Positions 33,415-43,222 of a DNA stretch of 64,000 bases are shown here, piece after piece. Each line of letters opens with the position of its first letter. The stretch's first letter is position 1. Source of the DNA: Ceratothoa steindachneri (Eukaryota > Arthropoda > Malacostraca > Isopoda > Cymothoidae); contig OZ018326.1 of assembly GCA_963969495.1 (NCBI GenBank), positions 1-64,000 of the forward strand, in the 5' to 3' direction. A model generated the notes under the pieces. The model made no database searches. It saw nothing but the letters and a program-made list of their open reading frames with translations, and was not told the origin of the DNA. The translations under genes and the position numbers were made by a program.

Positions 33415-34899
33415 ATGGACGACCCCAGGGGACAACGAAGAATCCCCCTCTGGGTCAAAGAGAGATGCCCGAAGCCTACGAGGGAAGCGGTTTTTTCAAC
33501 CATCTTTAGCTCGATCGGAGTTGCCCTATGCCGTCTGGTCGACCAAACGTACGGCTACTTGGCGATCTGTGATACGGACCTGGACGTAGATAAACTCCTC
33601 AGCGAAGATGCTCGAGCAAAACTCAACGGACTTGGTTTGGCCCCGAAAATCCCCCCCCACGTCTCTGCTCAGAGATCCATAATTTGCCGACGCCTAGACC
33701 CATGGGTTGGATCCCATACTATCGAGGAGATAAGAGACGAGATCGAGGCAGGCCAAACTTGGGCGAAGGTCGAAGAGATATATAAATTCAAGAACCGTGA
33801 AGGGGGTGACTATTCCCATCTCTTTAAAGCCACTTTTCAGACCACTGAGATGGCCGCTAAAGCTGCTGAATCCGGTCTTGTCCTATTTTACACCAAGATC
33901 TCCCCATCATGCATAGAAAGAGAAACATTCGTATCGGTCCAGGTGTGTTTCTCTTGCTATGCCCTAGAACAACATGCCACCAAAGACTGCACCTTCCGAG
34001 GGAAGGTTTGTAGCGAGTGTGCCGGAGACGGGCACACCTGGCGTGAGTGCACCAGCGGGTCTACCAAAAAGTGCCTTAATTGCAGCGGCCCTCACCGTAC
34101 CCTCTCAATGTCGTGTCCAATGAAAAAGACATTAGTCACAGACAAAAAGAAGAACATGCAGGAGGAAAAACACCGCAGGGCAACGACATCCTACGCTCAG
34201 GCAGCTCAGACCCAGGAAAAAGAAAAGACCCTTCTACAACTTGACCCTTCTATGAACTTAGACCTAGTGATGTGCGTTATACACGCTCATTTCGTGAATA
34301 TTGCTCAGCCGGGAAGTTACGCTACTGAATTGAATCGTATGCTAACACAGAACGGAATGAAACCTATGTGGTTTCCGGATAATCCCCCCTCAACCGAGCT
34401 GTACCAGACTCAGACGGGAATCAGACCAACCGCTGAGGCAAGGAGACGCTCCAAATCCCGAGATCCCAGACTTAATAAGCCAGCTTCGTCGGACTCCCCC
34501 ACGATCATGGAAACCGAACAACCCACTCAAGAGATCGCAGATACCCAGAGGACGACTCAAAGAAATAGGAGCCCCAAGAAAACCAAGCAGACCTCCCTAG
34601 TATACAAGTCGACAGACATCAACCTTCGTGTTTACGCATCCCCATCTGCCCCCCTCCCAAGAACGGCAAAGGTCAAAGATATTGTTGACGGAATGATCAA
34701 AGGAAAATTTAAATGGGACTACGACTTTGATATCAGCGAAGAAGAAATGATTTCGGCTCTCAAACAAGGCAGAATTGAGATATGTGGTGAGTCATGTCTC
34801 AATCTTTCCCATGACCAATTCAAAAAAAAGAGATCTGCTCGAGTGAGGTCGCCCGCACAGGCGGAGCCAGCGAAAGTATCTAACCTTCACGGGGAATAA
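33415..34899 (+). CDS. LINE A3 ORF1: CCHC RNA-binding protein, intact
   Basis: 494 residues from an ATG shared by all copies (MDDPRGQRRIPLWVKERC). Residues 1-160 form a conserved N-terminal region (VALCRLVDQTYGYLAICD, then ICRRLDPWVGSH) of unknown fold. Three CCHC knuckles follow: C178-C181-H187-C192, C199-C202-H207-C212 and C220-C223-H227-C234. Residues 230-300 are basic and Gln-rich. Then comes LVMCVIHAHFVN with GSYATELNRMLTQNGMKP, a motif shared with elements C and D. A Ser/Arg/Pro linker leads to the C-terminal block GKFKWDYDFDISEEEMISAL and QFKKKRSARVRSP. It would coat element RNA and act as a chaperone in the ribonucleoprotein. The TAA lies one base before the ORF2 ATG, so ORF2 is probably made by reinitiation. 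Jockey-type ORF1. Confidence 0.9.
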   Translation: MDDPRGQRRIPLWVKERCPKPTREAVFSTIFSSIGVALCRLVDQTYGYLAICDTDLDVDKLLSEDARAKLNGLGLAPKIPPHVSAQRSIICRRLDPWVGSHTIEEIRDEIEAGQTWAKVEEIYKFKNREGGDYSHLFKATFQTTEMAAKAAESGLVLFYTKISPSCIERETFVSVQVCFSCYALEQHATKDCTFRGKVCSECAGDGHTWRECTSGSTKKCLNCSGPHRTLSMSCPMKKTLVTDKKKNMQEEKHRRATTSYAQAAQTQEKEKTLLQLDPSMNLDLVMCVIHAHFVNIAQPGSYATELNRMLTQNGMKPMWFPDNPPSTELYQTQTGIRPTAEARRRSKSRDPRLNKPASSDSPTIMETEQPTQEIADTQRTTQRNRSPKKTKQTSLVYKSTDINLRVYASPSAPLPRTAKVKDIVDGMIKGKFKWDYDFDISEEEMISALKQGRIEICGESCLNLSHDQFKKKRSARVRSPAQAEPAKVSNLHGE

Positions 34900-34900
34900 T

Positions 34901-37675
34901 ATGGAAAGTACGATCAGATATATTAACAAACTTAAGATCTTCTCCCTTAACGTTAATGGCTGGACAGGTAAGAAATACATATACAGCAATATAATCCGTG
35001 AGGTAGACCCTGACATCGTCCTTATCTCTGAGCACGGACTTAACCCAGAAACAGACCCAATCAAATTATACAACTTTACCACCATCACGGCTAATCACTC
35101 TAATGAGAGATACGATGGCGTCGCCCTTGCAGTCCGTAAGGGCATCAAGTTTAAAGAAATTAGTAATCTAGGTGAGTCGTACTTAGCGGTTAAAATTTGC
35201 ACGCTAGTCGATGATTTGATTGTTGCTGTTGGGTACCAGCCACCAAGGAGATCATACTTGCCCATTCCCAACTTCCTCCGCCTCTTCAGAAGAAATAGCT
35301 CCGTGATACTCATCGGTGACCTGAACGCTCGTTGCAGGGACGCAGGTTACACCACCGGCTTCAATGGGGCGGGCAACTCCTTGAGACTATTAATAGAACG
35401 CGGCGTGGTGAACAGAGCGGGTCCAGACTTCGCCACCTACTTGACGAGGAGGTCGTCAACTACTCCCGACATAGTGCTGACGAACGACGGATTCGCGTTA
35501 AACCATTTTACCGTCCCTGGCCCTTATTCTCCCTCTGACCACCTCAGCATGATTACCACCGTCTCGATCTCCCCTATCCAGGTCAAGATCCCCTCCCGTA
35601 GATGTCTACCCAAAGCTGACTGGCTCGGGTACAAGAGAGTCCTCCAAGACTTTCGTATAGAACACCTGGACGGATCTACCCTTGAGGACTTAGATCAACA
35701 CCTCGAGGACCTCACCACCAAGATCACGGAAGCTGACAGATTAGCTATTCCGAGGGTCGAGTATAAAACTCTCCCTGCTCCACGTTGGAATTTCCAGATT
35801 ACAGCAAGGAAGGACCGACTGGAGGAACTTATTGCGGAGATAAACGAAAGTGGTAACACGGCGGCGCGATACCGTGAATTTCGGGATCTGCGCATGGAGA
35901 TTAGACATTTCATCCGTGAAGAGTCAAAGACAATCTGGGATGGTATGATAGACAAGATGGACCTGGAAACCAACCCCAGAAAATTTTGGTCAGAAATTAA
36001 GAGACTGAGTGGCACTCAGCAGACCAAATCCAGTATAACCGTCGCAGCTGAGGGGAGAACCATCACCGAGGACCGAGAAATTGAATCTCTCTTCAGAGAA
36101 CACTGGATGAGGAAGTTTAATATAACCGAGGAGGAGAATGAAGACTTCGATGAGGAGTACGAGGAAGAAATTCTGACGAACCTGGAGGAACGAGGACCAT
36201 CTACAACACCGTACCACTTCGTCGATCACACCCGACGAGCGGAAAACGAGGGTGAACCGTTCTCCCACGAGGAGTTCGAGTCGGCCCTAAAAAGTTTCAA
36301 GCAGAGGGCCCCTGGCATATCTGGCATTACTAAGGCGCATTTAGTGAACGCCCCACCCAACATCAACGAAGCCCTGCTCAGTATTTTCAATGCCTGTCTG
36401 AACGTTGGCTACTTTCCGGATTCACTAAAGAAAGCCAGAATGGTTTTTATCTTGAAACCGGGGAAGCCAAAGAAAGAAGTCAAGAGTTACAGACCCATCT
36501 CACTACTAGAGTTCATCGGGAAATTATTGGAGAAGCTTATCAACAATAGGCTGAGGAACCTCTTAGAGACTGAGGGCGCGTACAATAGCCAACAACATGG
36601 CTTCCGTAGCCATCTCGGTACAGAGACTGCCCTCGCTCTCATGACTGAGTACATCGCGAACGCGAAGGCCCAAAATAAGAGGGTGGACGTCGTGCTCAGA
36701 GACGTGGCCTCCGCTTTTGACAAGGTTTGGGTGCCTGGGCTAAAGTTCAAACTGTGTAACCTCGAGATGGAGTCAAATTTCACCAGGATCCTCTGTGACT
36801 ACTTAGAGGACAGAGAAGCATCCATCAAAATTAACAACTACGAGGGACAACCTTTCTCGCTAAACACAGGAGTGCCTCAAGGGGGGTGCCTGTCCCCGAC
36901 GCTCTACACCATCTATACGAGCGACCTCCCTCTTCCTACTCAGAATTATGCCGTGTATGTGCAATTAGCCGATGATATTACACAGATAATCACAAGCGAT
37001 TATCAGGCCCCTATAGACATCGCGAATAGATCGGCTGGGGAAATAAGTAACCTCAACCTCTACGAAAAGAGGAACAAAATCCGTACTAACATGGATAAAT
37101 TTAACATCCTCCCGATCGGACGTGTCACTACGGCAGACATCGTAGCCAATGGTGAATTCTATCCCTACACGCGAGAGGCCCGTGTTCTGGGGCTACAGAT
37201 AACCTCTAATGGGTACAACAACCACATCAAGGAGAAAGTCTCACAAGCCAAGGCCAGACTTGGCCAACTCTACAGATTCAGGAGACTCTCTTTCCGCAAT
37301 AAGAGGAAGCTATATCTGGCCTTGGTAAGACCGATCTTACTGTACCCAGCTGTTCCCTTGCACTTAGCGAGTAAGACACAAATTCGTTCGGCACAATCGG
37401 TGCAAAATCAAGCACTGAGGTTCATTCTGGATTTCACCCTCCTAGATATGGTCCCTTCGACAAGGCTGCACGAACTAACAGATATTGACCCCCTGAACGT
37501 GACATTGCACACAAGAGCTATGAAGATATGGAGAAGCATGCACACCTATCTACCAGCAAGAGTCATGCATGACTTGATTATTCCCGAAGAAGACTACCCG
37601 GAAAGACGCTTCAAACTGGGATTCGCCAGCAGCCAACAGCGGTTGCGCGAAAACCCGATACCAATTTATAAATAA
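34901..37675 (+). CDS. LINE A3 ORF2: APE endonuclease-reverse transcriptase, intact
   Basis: 924 residues. Endonuclease (about 10-225): N17/N19 in LNVNG, E44 in LISE, D140 and N142 in GDLNAR, D190 in TPDIV, and D213-H214 in SPSDH, all catalytic positions of APE-type LINE endonucleases. RT (about 500-760): FILKPGKPKKEVKSYRPISL, QQHGFRSHLGTETALALMTE, VVLRDVASAFDKVW (D601 or D607 as the first catalytic Asp by alignment), GVPQGGCLSPTLY and VQLADDIT (L689-A-D691-D692). The usual Tyr or Phe before ADD is Leu here. The C-terminal part has LYLALVRPILLYPAVPLHL, LHELTDIDPLNVTLHTRA and the end ENPIPIYK. No RNase H and no CCHC tail. It would nick target DNA and copy the RNA in place. No stop or frameshift. 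Confidence 0.9.
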   Translation: MESTIRYINKLKIFSLNVNGWTGKKYIYSNIIREVDPDIVLISEHGLNPETDPIKLYNFTTITANHSNERYDGVALAVRKGIKFKEISNLGESYLAVKICTLVDDLIVAVGYQPPRRSYLPIPNFLRLFRRNSSVILIGDLNARCRDAGYTTGFNGAGNSLRLLIERGVVNRAGPDFATYLTRRSSTTPDIVLTNDGFALNHFTVPGPYSPSDHLSMITTVSISPIQVKIPSRRCLPKADWLGYKRVLQDFRIEHLDGSTLEDLDQHLEDLTTKITEADRLAIPRVEYKTLPAPRWNFQITARKDRLEELIAEINESGNTAARYREFRDLRMEIRHFIREESKTIWDGMIDKMDLETNPRKFWSEIKRLSGTQQTKSSITVAAEGRTITEDREIESLFREHWMRKFNITEEENEDFDEEYEEEILTNLEERGPSTTPYHFVDHTRRAENEGEPFSHEEFESALKSFKQRAPGISGITKAHLVNAPPNINEALLSIFNACLNVGYFPDSLKKARMVFILKPGKPKKEVKSYRPISLLEFIGKLLEKLINNRLRNLLETEGAYNSQQHGFRSHLGTETALALMTEYIANAKAQNKRVDVVLRDVASAFDKVWVPGLKFKLCNLEMESNFTRILCDYLEDREASIKINNYEGQPFSLNTGVPQGGCLSPTLYTIYTSDLPLPTQNYAVYVQLADDITQIITSDYQAPIDIANRSAGEISNLNLYEKRNKIRTNMDKFNILPIGRVTTADIVANGEFYPYTREARVLGLQITSNGYNNHIKEKVSQAKARLGQLYRFRRLSFRNKRKLYLALVRPILLYPAVPLHLASKTQIRSAQSVQNQALRFILDFTLLDMVPSTRLHELTDIDPLNVTLHTRAMKIWRSMHTYLPARVMHDLIIPEEDYPERRFKLGFASSQQRLRENPIPIYK

Positions 37676-37752
37676 CTATTTCTCACCGGAAAGACAACTA
37701 AAATAATCTACCTAATGATTGGATGATTAAACGAAAATTAAAAAGATAAAAA

Positions 37753-37765
37753 GATCCGTAGTGGA

Positions 37766-37806
<41 letters not shown>

Positions 37807-37820
37807 TCCGTAGTGGACAA
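37753..37820 (+). repeat. 3'-UTR direct repeats with long A-run (A3)
   Basis: Two copies of GATCCGTAGTGGACAAA separated by about 40 A. Equivalent repeats occur in the other A copies with spacers of different length and composition (for example A/G-rich in A4 and A5). Confidence 0.7.
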
Positions 37821-37992
37821 ATTGTCAACAAGGCACAAAACTCTCAGTTAAGGACAATCTGCACAGAGTAAATTAAGCTATCGTTGAGTAACGAAAGCTC
37901 TCGCCTCAAAAAAGCAAGAGCACGAAAACAAAGGCTCGAATGCTTGATAAAAACTACTAATGAAGCATCGTACAGGCACATGGAAAGCCATA

Positions 37993-38007
37993 GCCAGACG
38001 TACTGGC
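37993..38007 (+). other. 3'-UTR hairpin of A3
   Basis: GCCAG-ACGTA-CTGGC, about 97 bases before the 3' end. Confidence 0.5.
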
Positions 38008-38633
38008 ACATCATTCTTCTACTAAAATAACACTTTTTCTATCTTTACCTCTCCTACTATCACACCCCATTTTCTATCTTTTAAGATCCTTGAAATCCTT
38101 GAATCCGAATTGGACGACTGCGCTTCACTTCAAGAGCTTTCAACACTCATCTGAGAGAGTAAAAGTCCTGCTTCATTCTTTCATCTGTATTTCCACGAGA
38201 GATAGTAGGTGAAGAATCTTACGCGCTTCTCAAGACCGCTGACGACCAACGTCCCTGGCCCCTTGAAGAAGTAGCGGAGGCGCGCGCGCGCGCGTGTCTA
38301 CCGGGGAAGCCCCCCACCGAACCCCACCTTCGGGCCTGCGCTTTGTTCCTCCCATAAGACCAGCAGCACATCTCGCGTCCTGATAACTTCTCTGCCACTT
38401 AAGACCTGTAGAGACCACCGGTACCTGACGTGTCCGAACCCCGGAAGGAAGCCCTACAGGGGGCGCGAAGAAGGGGGCCCCATTAGGGGGCGGAGTGGTC
38501 AGTACCGGCAGGTGGGTCCTCCTAGACAATTTAATATAGGTAGGGCAGAGAAGGTGGTGCGAGCTTTATAATAGGGACACATTTAGTAGGAGCATGGTTG
38601 ACCCCAGGTGAAGACTCCCCCTAGCGGGCCGTC

Positions 38634-40119
38634 ATGGACGACCCCAGGGGACAAAGAAGAATCCCCCTCTGGGTTAAAGAGAGTTGCCCGAAGCCTACGA
38701 GGGAAGCGGTATTCTCAACCATCTTCAGCTCGATCGGGGTTGCACTATGCCGTCTGGTCGACCAAACTTACGGCTACTTAGCAATCTGCGACACGGATCT
38801 CGACGTGGATAAACTCCTCAGTGAATATGCCCGAGTGAAACTCGACAGACTTGGTTTGGCCCCGAAGATCCCTCCCCACGTCTCTGCTCAGAGATCCATA
38901 ATCTGTCGTCGCCTAGACCCATGGGTTGGCTCCCATGCCATCGAGGAAATAAGAAATGAGATTGAGGCTGGTCAAACTTGGGCGAAAGTCGAAGAGGTTT
39001 ACAAGTTCAAGAATCGTGAAGGGGGTGACTATTCCCATCTATTTAAAGCCACCTTTCAAACCTCTGAGATGGCCGCTAAATCAGCTGAATCCGGTCTTGT
39101 CTTATTTTATACAAATATTTCCGCATCGAGTATAGAGAGAGAAACCTTCGTATCGGTCCAGGTGTGTTTCTCCTGCTATGCCCTGGAGCAGCACGCCACC
39201 AAAGACTGCACCTTCCGAGGAAAGGTTTGTAGCGAATGCGCCGGAGATGGCCACACCTGGCGTGAGTGCACCAGCGGGTCTGCCAAAAAGTGCATTAACT
39301 GCAGCGGCTTACACCGTACCCTCTCGATATCGTGCCCTATGAAGAAGACATTGGTCACCGACAAGAAAAAGAACATACAGGAGGAAAAACACCGCAGGGC
39401 AACGACCTCCTACGCACAGGCAGCCCAGACTCAGGAAAAAGAGAAGGCCCTTCTTACAATTGGACCGCTCAATGAACTTGGTCCTCGTGATGTGCGTCAT
39501 ACACGCTCATTTTGTAAATATCGCACAGCCAGGAAGTTACGCTACAGAGCTAAATCGCATGCTAACTCAGAATGGGATGAAGCCAATGTGGTTTCCGGAC
39601 AATCCCCCCTCAACCGAGTTATACCAGACCCAGACGGGAATTAGACCTACCGCTGAGGCAAGGAGACGCTCTAAATCTCGGGATCCGAGACTTAATAAGC
39701 CCACTACGTCAGACTCCCCTAAAATTATGGAAACGGAACAACCTTCTCAAAAGGACGCTGATACCCAGAGGACGACTCAAAGAAATAGGAGCCCCAAGAA
39801 GACCAAGCAACTCTCCCTAGTTTACAAATCAACAGATATCAACCTACGTGCTTATGCCTCCCCATCTGCCCCTCTCCCGAGAACGGCGAAGGTCAAGGAC
39901 ATTGTTGATGGGATGATCAAAGGCAAGTTTAAATGGGACTACGACTTCGATATTAGCGAAGAGGAAATGAATTCGGCACTCAGACAAGGCAGAATTGAGA
40001 TATGTGGCGAGTCATGTCTCAATCTTTCCCATGACCAATTTAAGAAGAAGAGATCTGCTAGAGTGAGGTCGCCCGCACAGGCGGAGCCAGCGAAAGTGTC
40101 GAACCTTCACGGGGAATAA
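38634..40119 (+). pseudogene. LINE A4 ORF1, single +1 frameshift
   Basis: Length 1486 bases against 1485 in A3 and A5: one extra base near 39450 (CCCTTCTT where A5 has CCCTCTT) shifts the frame after QEKEKA. The upstream part keeps all three knuckles, with CINCSGLHRTLSISC as the third; the downstream frame resumes at MNLVLVMCVIHAHFVN and runs to the normal end at NLHGE. Other differences from A5 are substitutions. It may be a recent lesion or a sequencing error. The TAA is followed by the ORF2 ATG after one base. Confidence 0.9.
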
Positions 40120-40120
40120 T

Positions 40121-42895
40121 ATGGAAAATGCGATCAAATATATCAACAAGCTTAAGATCTTCTCCCTTAATGTTAATGGCTGGATGGGTAAAAAATACGT
40201 CTACTGCAATATAATCCGTGAGGTAGACCCTGACATCGTCCTTATTTCCGAACACGGACTTAACCCGGAAACAGACCCAATTAAATTGTTCAACTATACC
40301 ACCATCACGGCTAATCACTCTAATGAGAGATACGATGGCGTCGCCCTTGCAGTTCGTAAGGGCATCAAATTTAAAGAAATAAGCAACCTAGAAGAGTCGT
40401 ATCTAGCAGTTAAAATTAGCACACTTGTCGACGATTTGATTGTTGCAGTAGGGTACCAGCCACCAAGGACATCGTATTTGCCCATTCCCAATTTCCTCCG
40501 CCTCTTCAGAAGAAACTGCTCCGTAATTCTCATCGGTGACCTAAACGCTCGCTGCAGGGACGCAGGCTACACCACGGCCTTCAATGGGGCGGGCAACTCT
40601 TTGAAACTTCTAATAGAACGCGGCGTGGTTAACAGAGCGGGTCAGGATTTCGCCACCTACTTGACGAGGAGGTCATCAACTACCCCCGACATATTGCTGA
40701 CGAACGACGGACTGCGCTGAACCATATTACCGTCCCTGGCCCTTATTCTCCCTCTGACCACCTTAGTATGATCACCACCATCTCGATCTCACCTATCCAG
40801 GTCAAGGTCCCCTCCCGTAGATGTCTGCCCAAAGCTGACTGGCTCGAGTACAAAAGAGTCCTCCAAGACTTTCGCATAGAACCCTTAGAACGGGTCTACC
40901 CTCGAGGACTTAGATCGGCACCTCGAGGACCTCACCACCAAGATTACGGAAGCTGATAGAATAGCTATCCCGAGGGTCGAATATAAAACTCTCCCTGCTC
41001 CACGATGGAATCTACAGATTACATCAAGGAAGGACCGACTGGAGGAGCTTATTGCGGAGATTAATGAGAATGGGAACACGGCGGCGCGATACCGTGAATT
41101 TCGGGATCTGCGCATGGAAATTAAACAATTCATCTGTGAGGAGTCCAAGACAATCTGGGATGGCATGATCGACAAGATGGACCTTGAAACCAACCCCAGA
41201 AGATTTTGGTCAGAGATTAAGAGATTAAGTGGCACTCAGCAGACCAAATCCAATATTACCATCACAGCTGAGGGAAGATCCATCACCGAGGACCGAGTTA
41301 TTGAATCCCACTTCAGAGAACACTGGAAGAGGAAGTTCGATATAACCGAAGAGGAGAATGACGACTTTGATGGGGAGTACGAGGAAGAAATTCTGTCAAA
41401 CCTGGAAGAGCGAGGACCATTTATAACGCCGTACCAATTCGTCGATCACACCCGACGAGCAGAAAACGAGGGTGAACCGTTCTCCCATGAGGAGTTCGAG
41501 TCGGCCCTAAAGAGCTTTAAGCAGTGGGCCCCTGGCATATCTGGTATTACTAAGGCGCATTTGGTGAATGCCCCTCCCAACATCACCGAAGCCTTGCTTA
41601 GTCTTTTCAATGCCTGTCTGAACGTTGGCTACTTTCCGGATTTATTAAAAAGGGCCAGAATGGTCTTTATCTTGAAGCCGGGGAAACCAAAGAAAGAAGT
41701 TAAAAGCTACAGGCCCATCTCCCTTCTAGAGTTCATCGGGAAACTTTTGGAGAAGCTTCTCAACAACAGACTCAGGAAACTTTTAGAGATTAGGGGCGCT
41801 TACAATAGGCAACAACATGGTTTCCGTATTCACCTCGGTACGGAGACTGCCCTCGCTCTCATGACTGAGTACATTGCGAACGCGAAGGCCGAAAATAGGA
41901 GGGTGGACGTCGTGCTCAGTGACGTGGCCTCCGCATTTGACAAGGTTTGGGTGCCTGGGCTAAAGATCAAGCTATGTAACCTCGAGATGGAATCAAATAT
42001 CACCAGGATCCTCTGTGATTACTTAGAGGACAGAGAGGCATCCATAAAAATTAATAACTACGAGGGGCAACCCTTTTCGTTAAACACGGGAGTGCCTCAA
42101 GGGGGGTGTCTGAGCCCGATGCTCTATACCATCTATACAAGCGACCTCCCCCTTCCTACTCAGGATTATGCCGTATATGTACAATTAGCCGATGACATTA
42201 CGCAAATAATCACAGGCGATTATCAGGCCCCTATAGACGTCGCAAACAGGTCGGCCCGGGAGATCAGTAACCTCAACCTCTTCGAAAAAAGGAACAAAAT
42301 TCGCACCAATATGGACAAATTTAACATCCTCCCGATCGGACGTGTCACAACGGCCGACATCATAGCTGATGGTGAATACTATCCCTACACGCGAGAGGCC
42401 CGTGTTCTGGGATTACAGATAACTTCAAATGGATACAGTAATCACATCAAGGAGAAAGTCTCGCAAGCCAAGGCCAGACTTGGCCAACTCTACAGGTTCA
42501 GGAGACTCTCCTTCCGCAATAAGAGGAAGCTATATTTGGCCTTTGTTAGACCAATCTTACTATACCCCGCCGTTCCCTTGCATCTGGCGAGCAAGACGCA
42601 AATTCGTACGGCACAGGCGGTGCAAAATCAGGCGCTGAGGTTCATCCTTGATTTCACCCTGCTAGACATGGTCCCATCGATAAAGCTGCACGAACTCGCA
42701 GATATCGACCCCCTGAATGTGACATTGCACAAAAGAGCTACGAAAATATGGAGGAACATGCACAGCTATTTACCAGCAAGAGTCATGCATGATGTAACTA
42801 TTCCCGAAGATGACTACCAGGAAAGACGTTTCAAAGCAGGATTCGCCAGCAGCCAACAGCGGTTGCGCGAAAACCTGGAGCCAATATATAAATAA
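40121..42895 (+). pseudogene. LINE A4 ORF2, two compensating frameshifts
   Basis: Total length 2775 bases, exactly that of intact A3. A one-base loss at about 40707 (GACGGACTGCGC where A5 has GACAGATTCGCGC) brings a TGA at 40718-40720. A one-base gain at about 40888 (TTAGAACGGG for TTGGACGGG) restores the frame. Between them, about 60 codons at the endonuclease end (the SPSDH region) are out of frame. The remainder is open to 42895 with FILKPGKPKKEVKSYRPISL, VVLSDVASAFDKVW (Arg to Ser), GVPQGGCLSPMLY and VQLADDIT. Inactive unless the indels are errors. Confidence 0.9.
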
Positions 42896-43207
42896 CTATC
42901 TCTCACCGGAAACACAATTAAAGTAAACTCCCGAATGATTGGACGTTAGACGGAAATTAAAAAGATAAAGAGATCCGTAGTGGACAAAAAAAGAAGAAAA
43001 AAAGAAAAAAAAGAAGAAGATCCGTAGAGGACAAATTGTTAATAAGGCACAATAACTATCAGTTGAGGACAAACTGCATTGACTAAACTAAGTGATCGAA
43101 GAGTAACGAAAGCTCTCGCCACAAAAAAATGCAAAAGTACGAGAACAAAGGCTCGAATGCTTGAAAAACAACCACGGAAGCATCGTACAAGCGCATGGAA
43201 AGCCATA

Positions 43208-43222
43208 GCCAGACGTACTGGC
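43208..43222 (+). other. 3'-UTR hairpin of A4
   Basis: GCCAG-ACGTA-CTGGC, same position as in A3. Confidence 0.5.

Larger units (their letters stand above)
32902..38104 (+). mobile_element. LINE copy A3, full length, both ORFs intact
   Basis: First unit of the five-copy head-to-tail array in the gypsy 5' LTR. Starts GACTGCGCTTAGC and is flanked by identical CCGAATTGGAC at 32891-32901 and 38105-38115. 5' UTR 32902-33414 with a (GC)n run near 33067-33082 and the conserved GC-rich block 33170-33300. ORF1 33415-34899, ORF2 34901-37675. 3' UTR 37676-38104: two GATCCGTAGTGGACAAA motifs separated by about 40 A, a hairpin at 37993-38007, pyrimidine-rich end. Structurally the most complete copy in the window and a candidate active source. 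Confidence 0.9.

Noticed and set aside
38230..38529. Antisense frame in A-family 5' UTRs as a protein gene
   Set aside because: Starts at TTG in most copies and accumulates nonsynonymous changes; kept only as a conservation finding.
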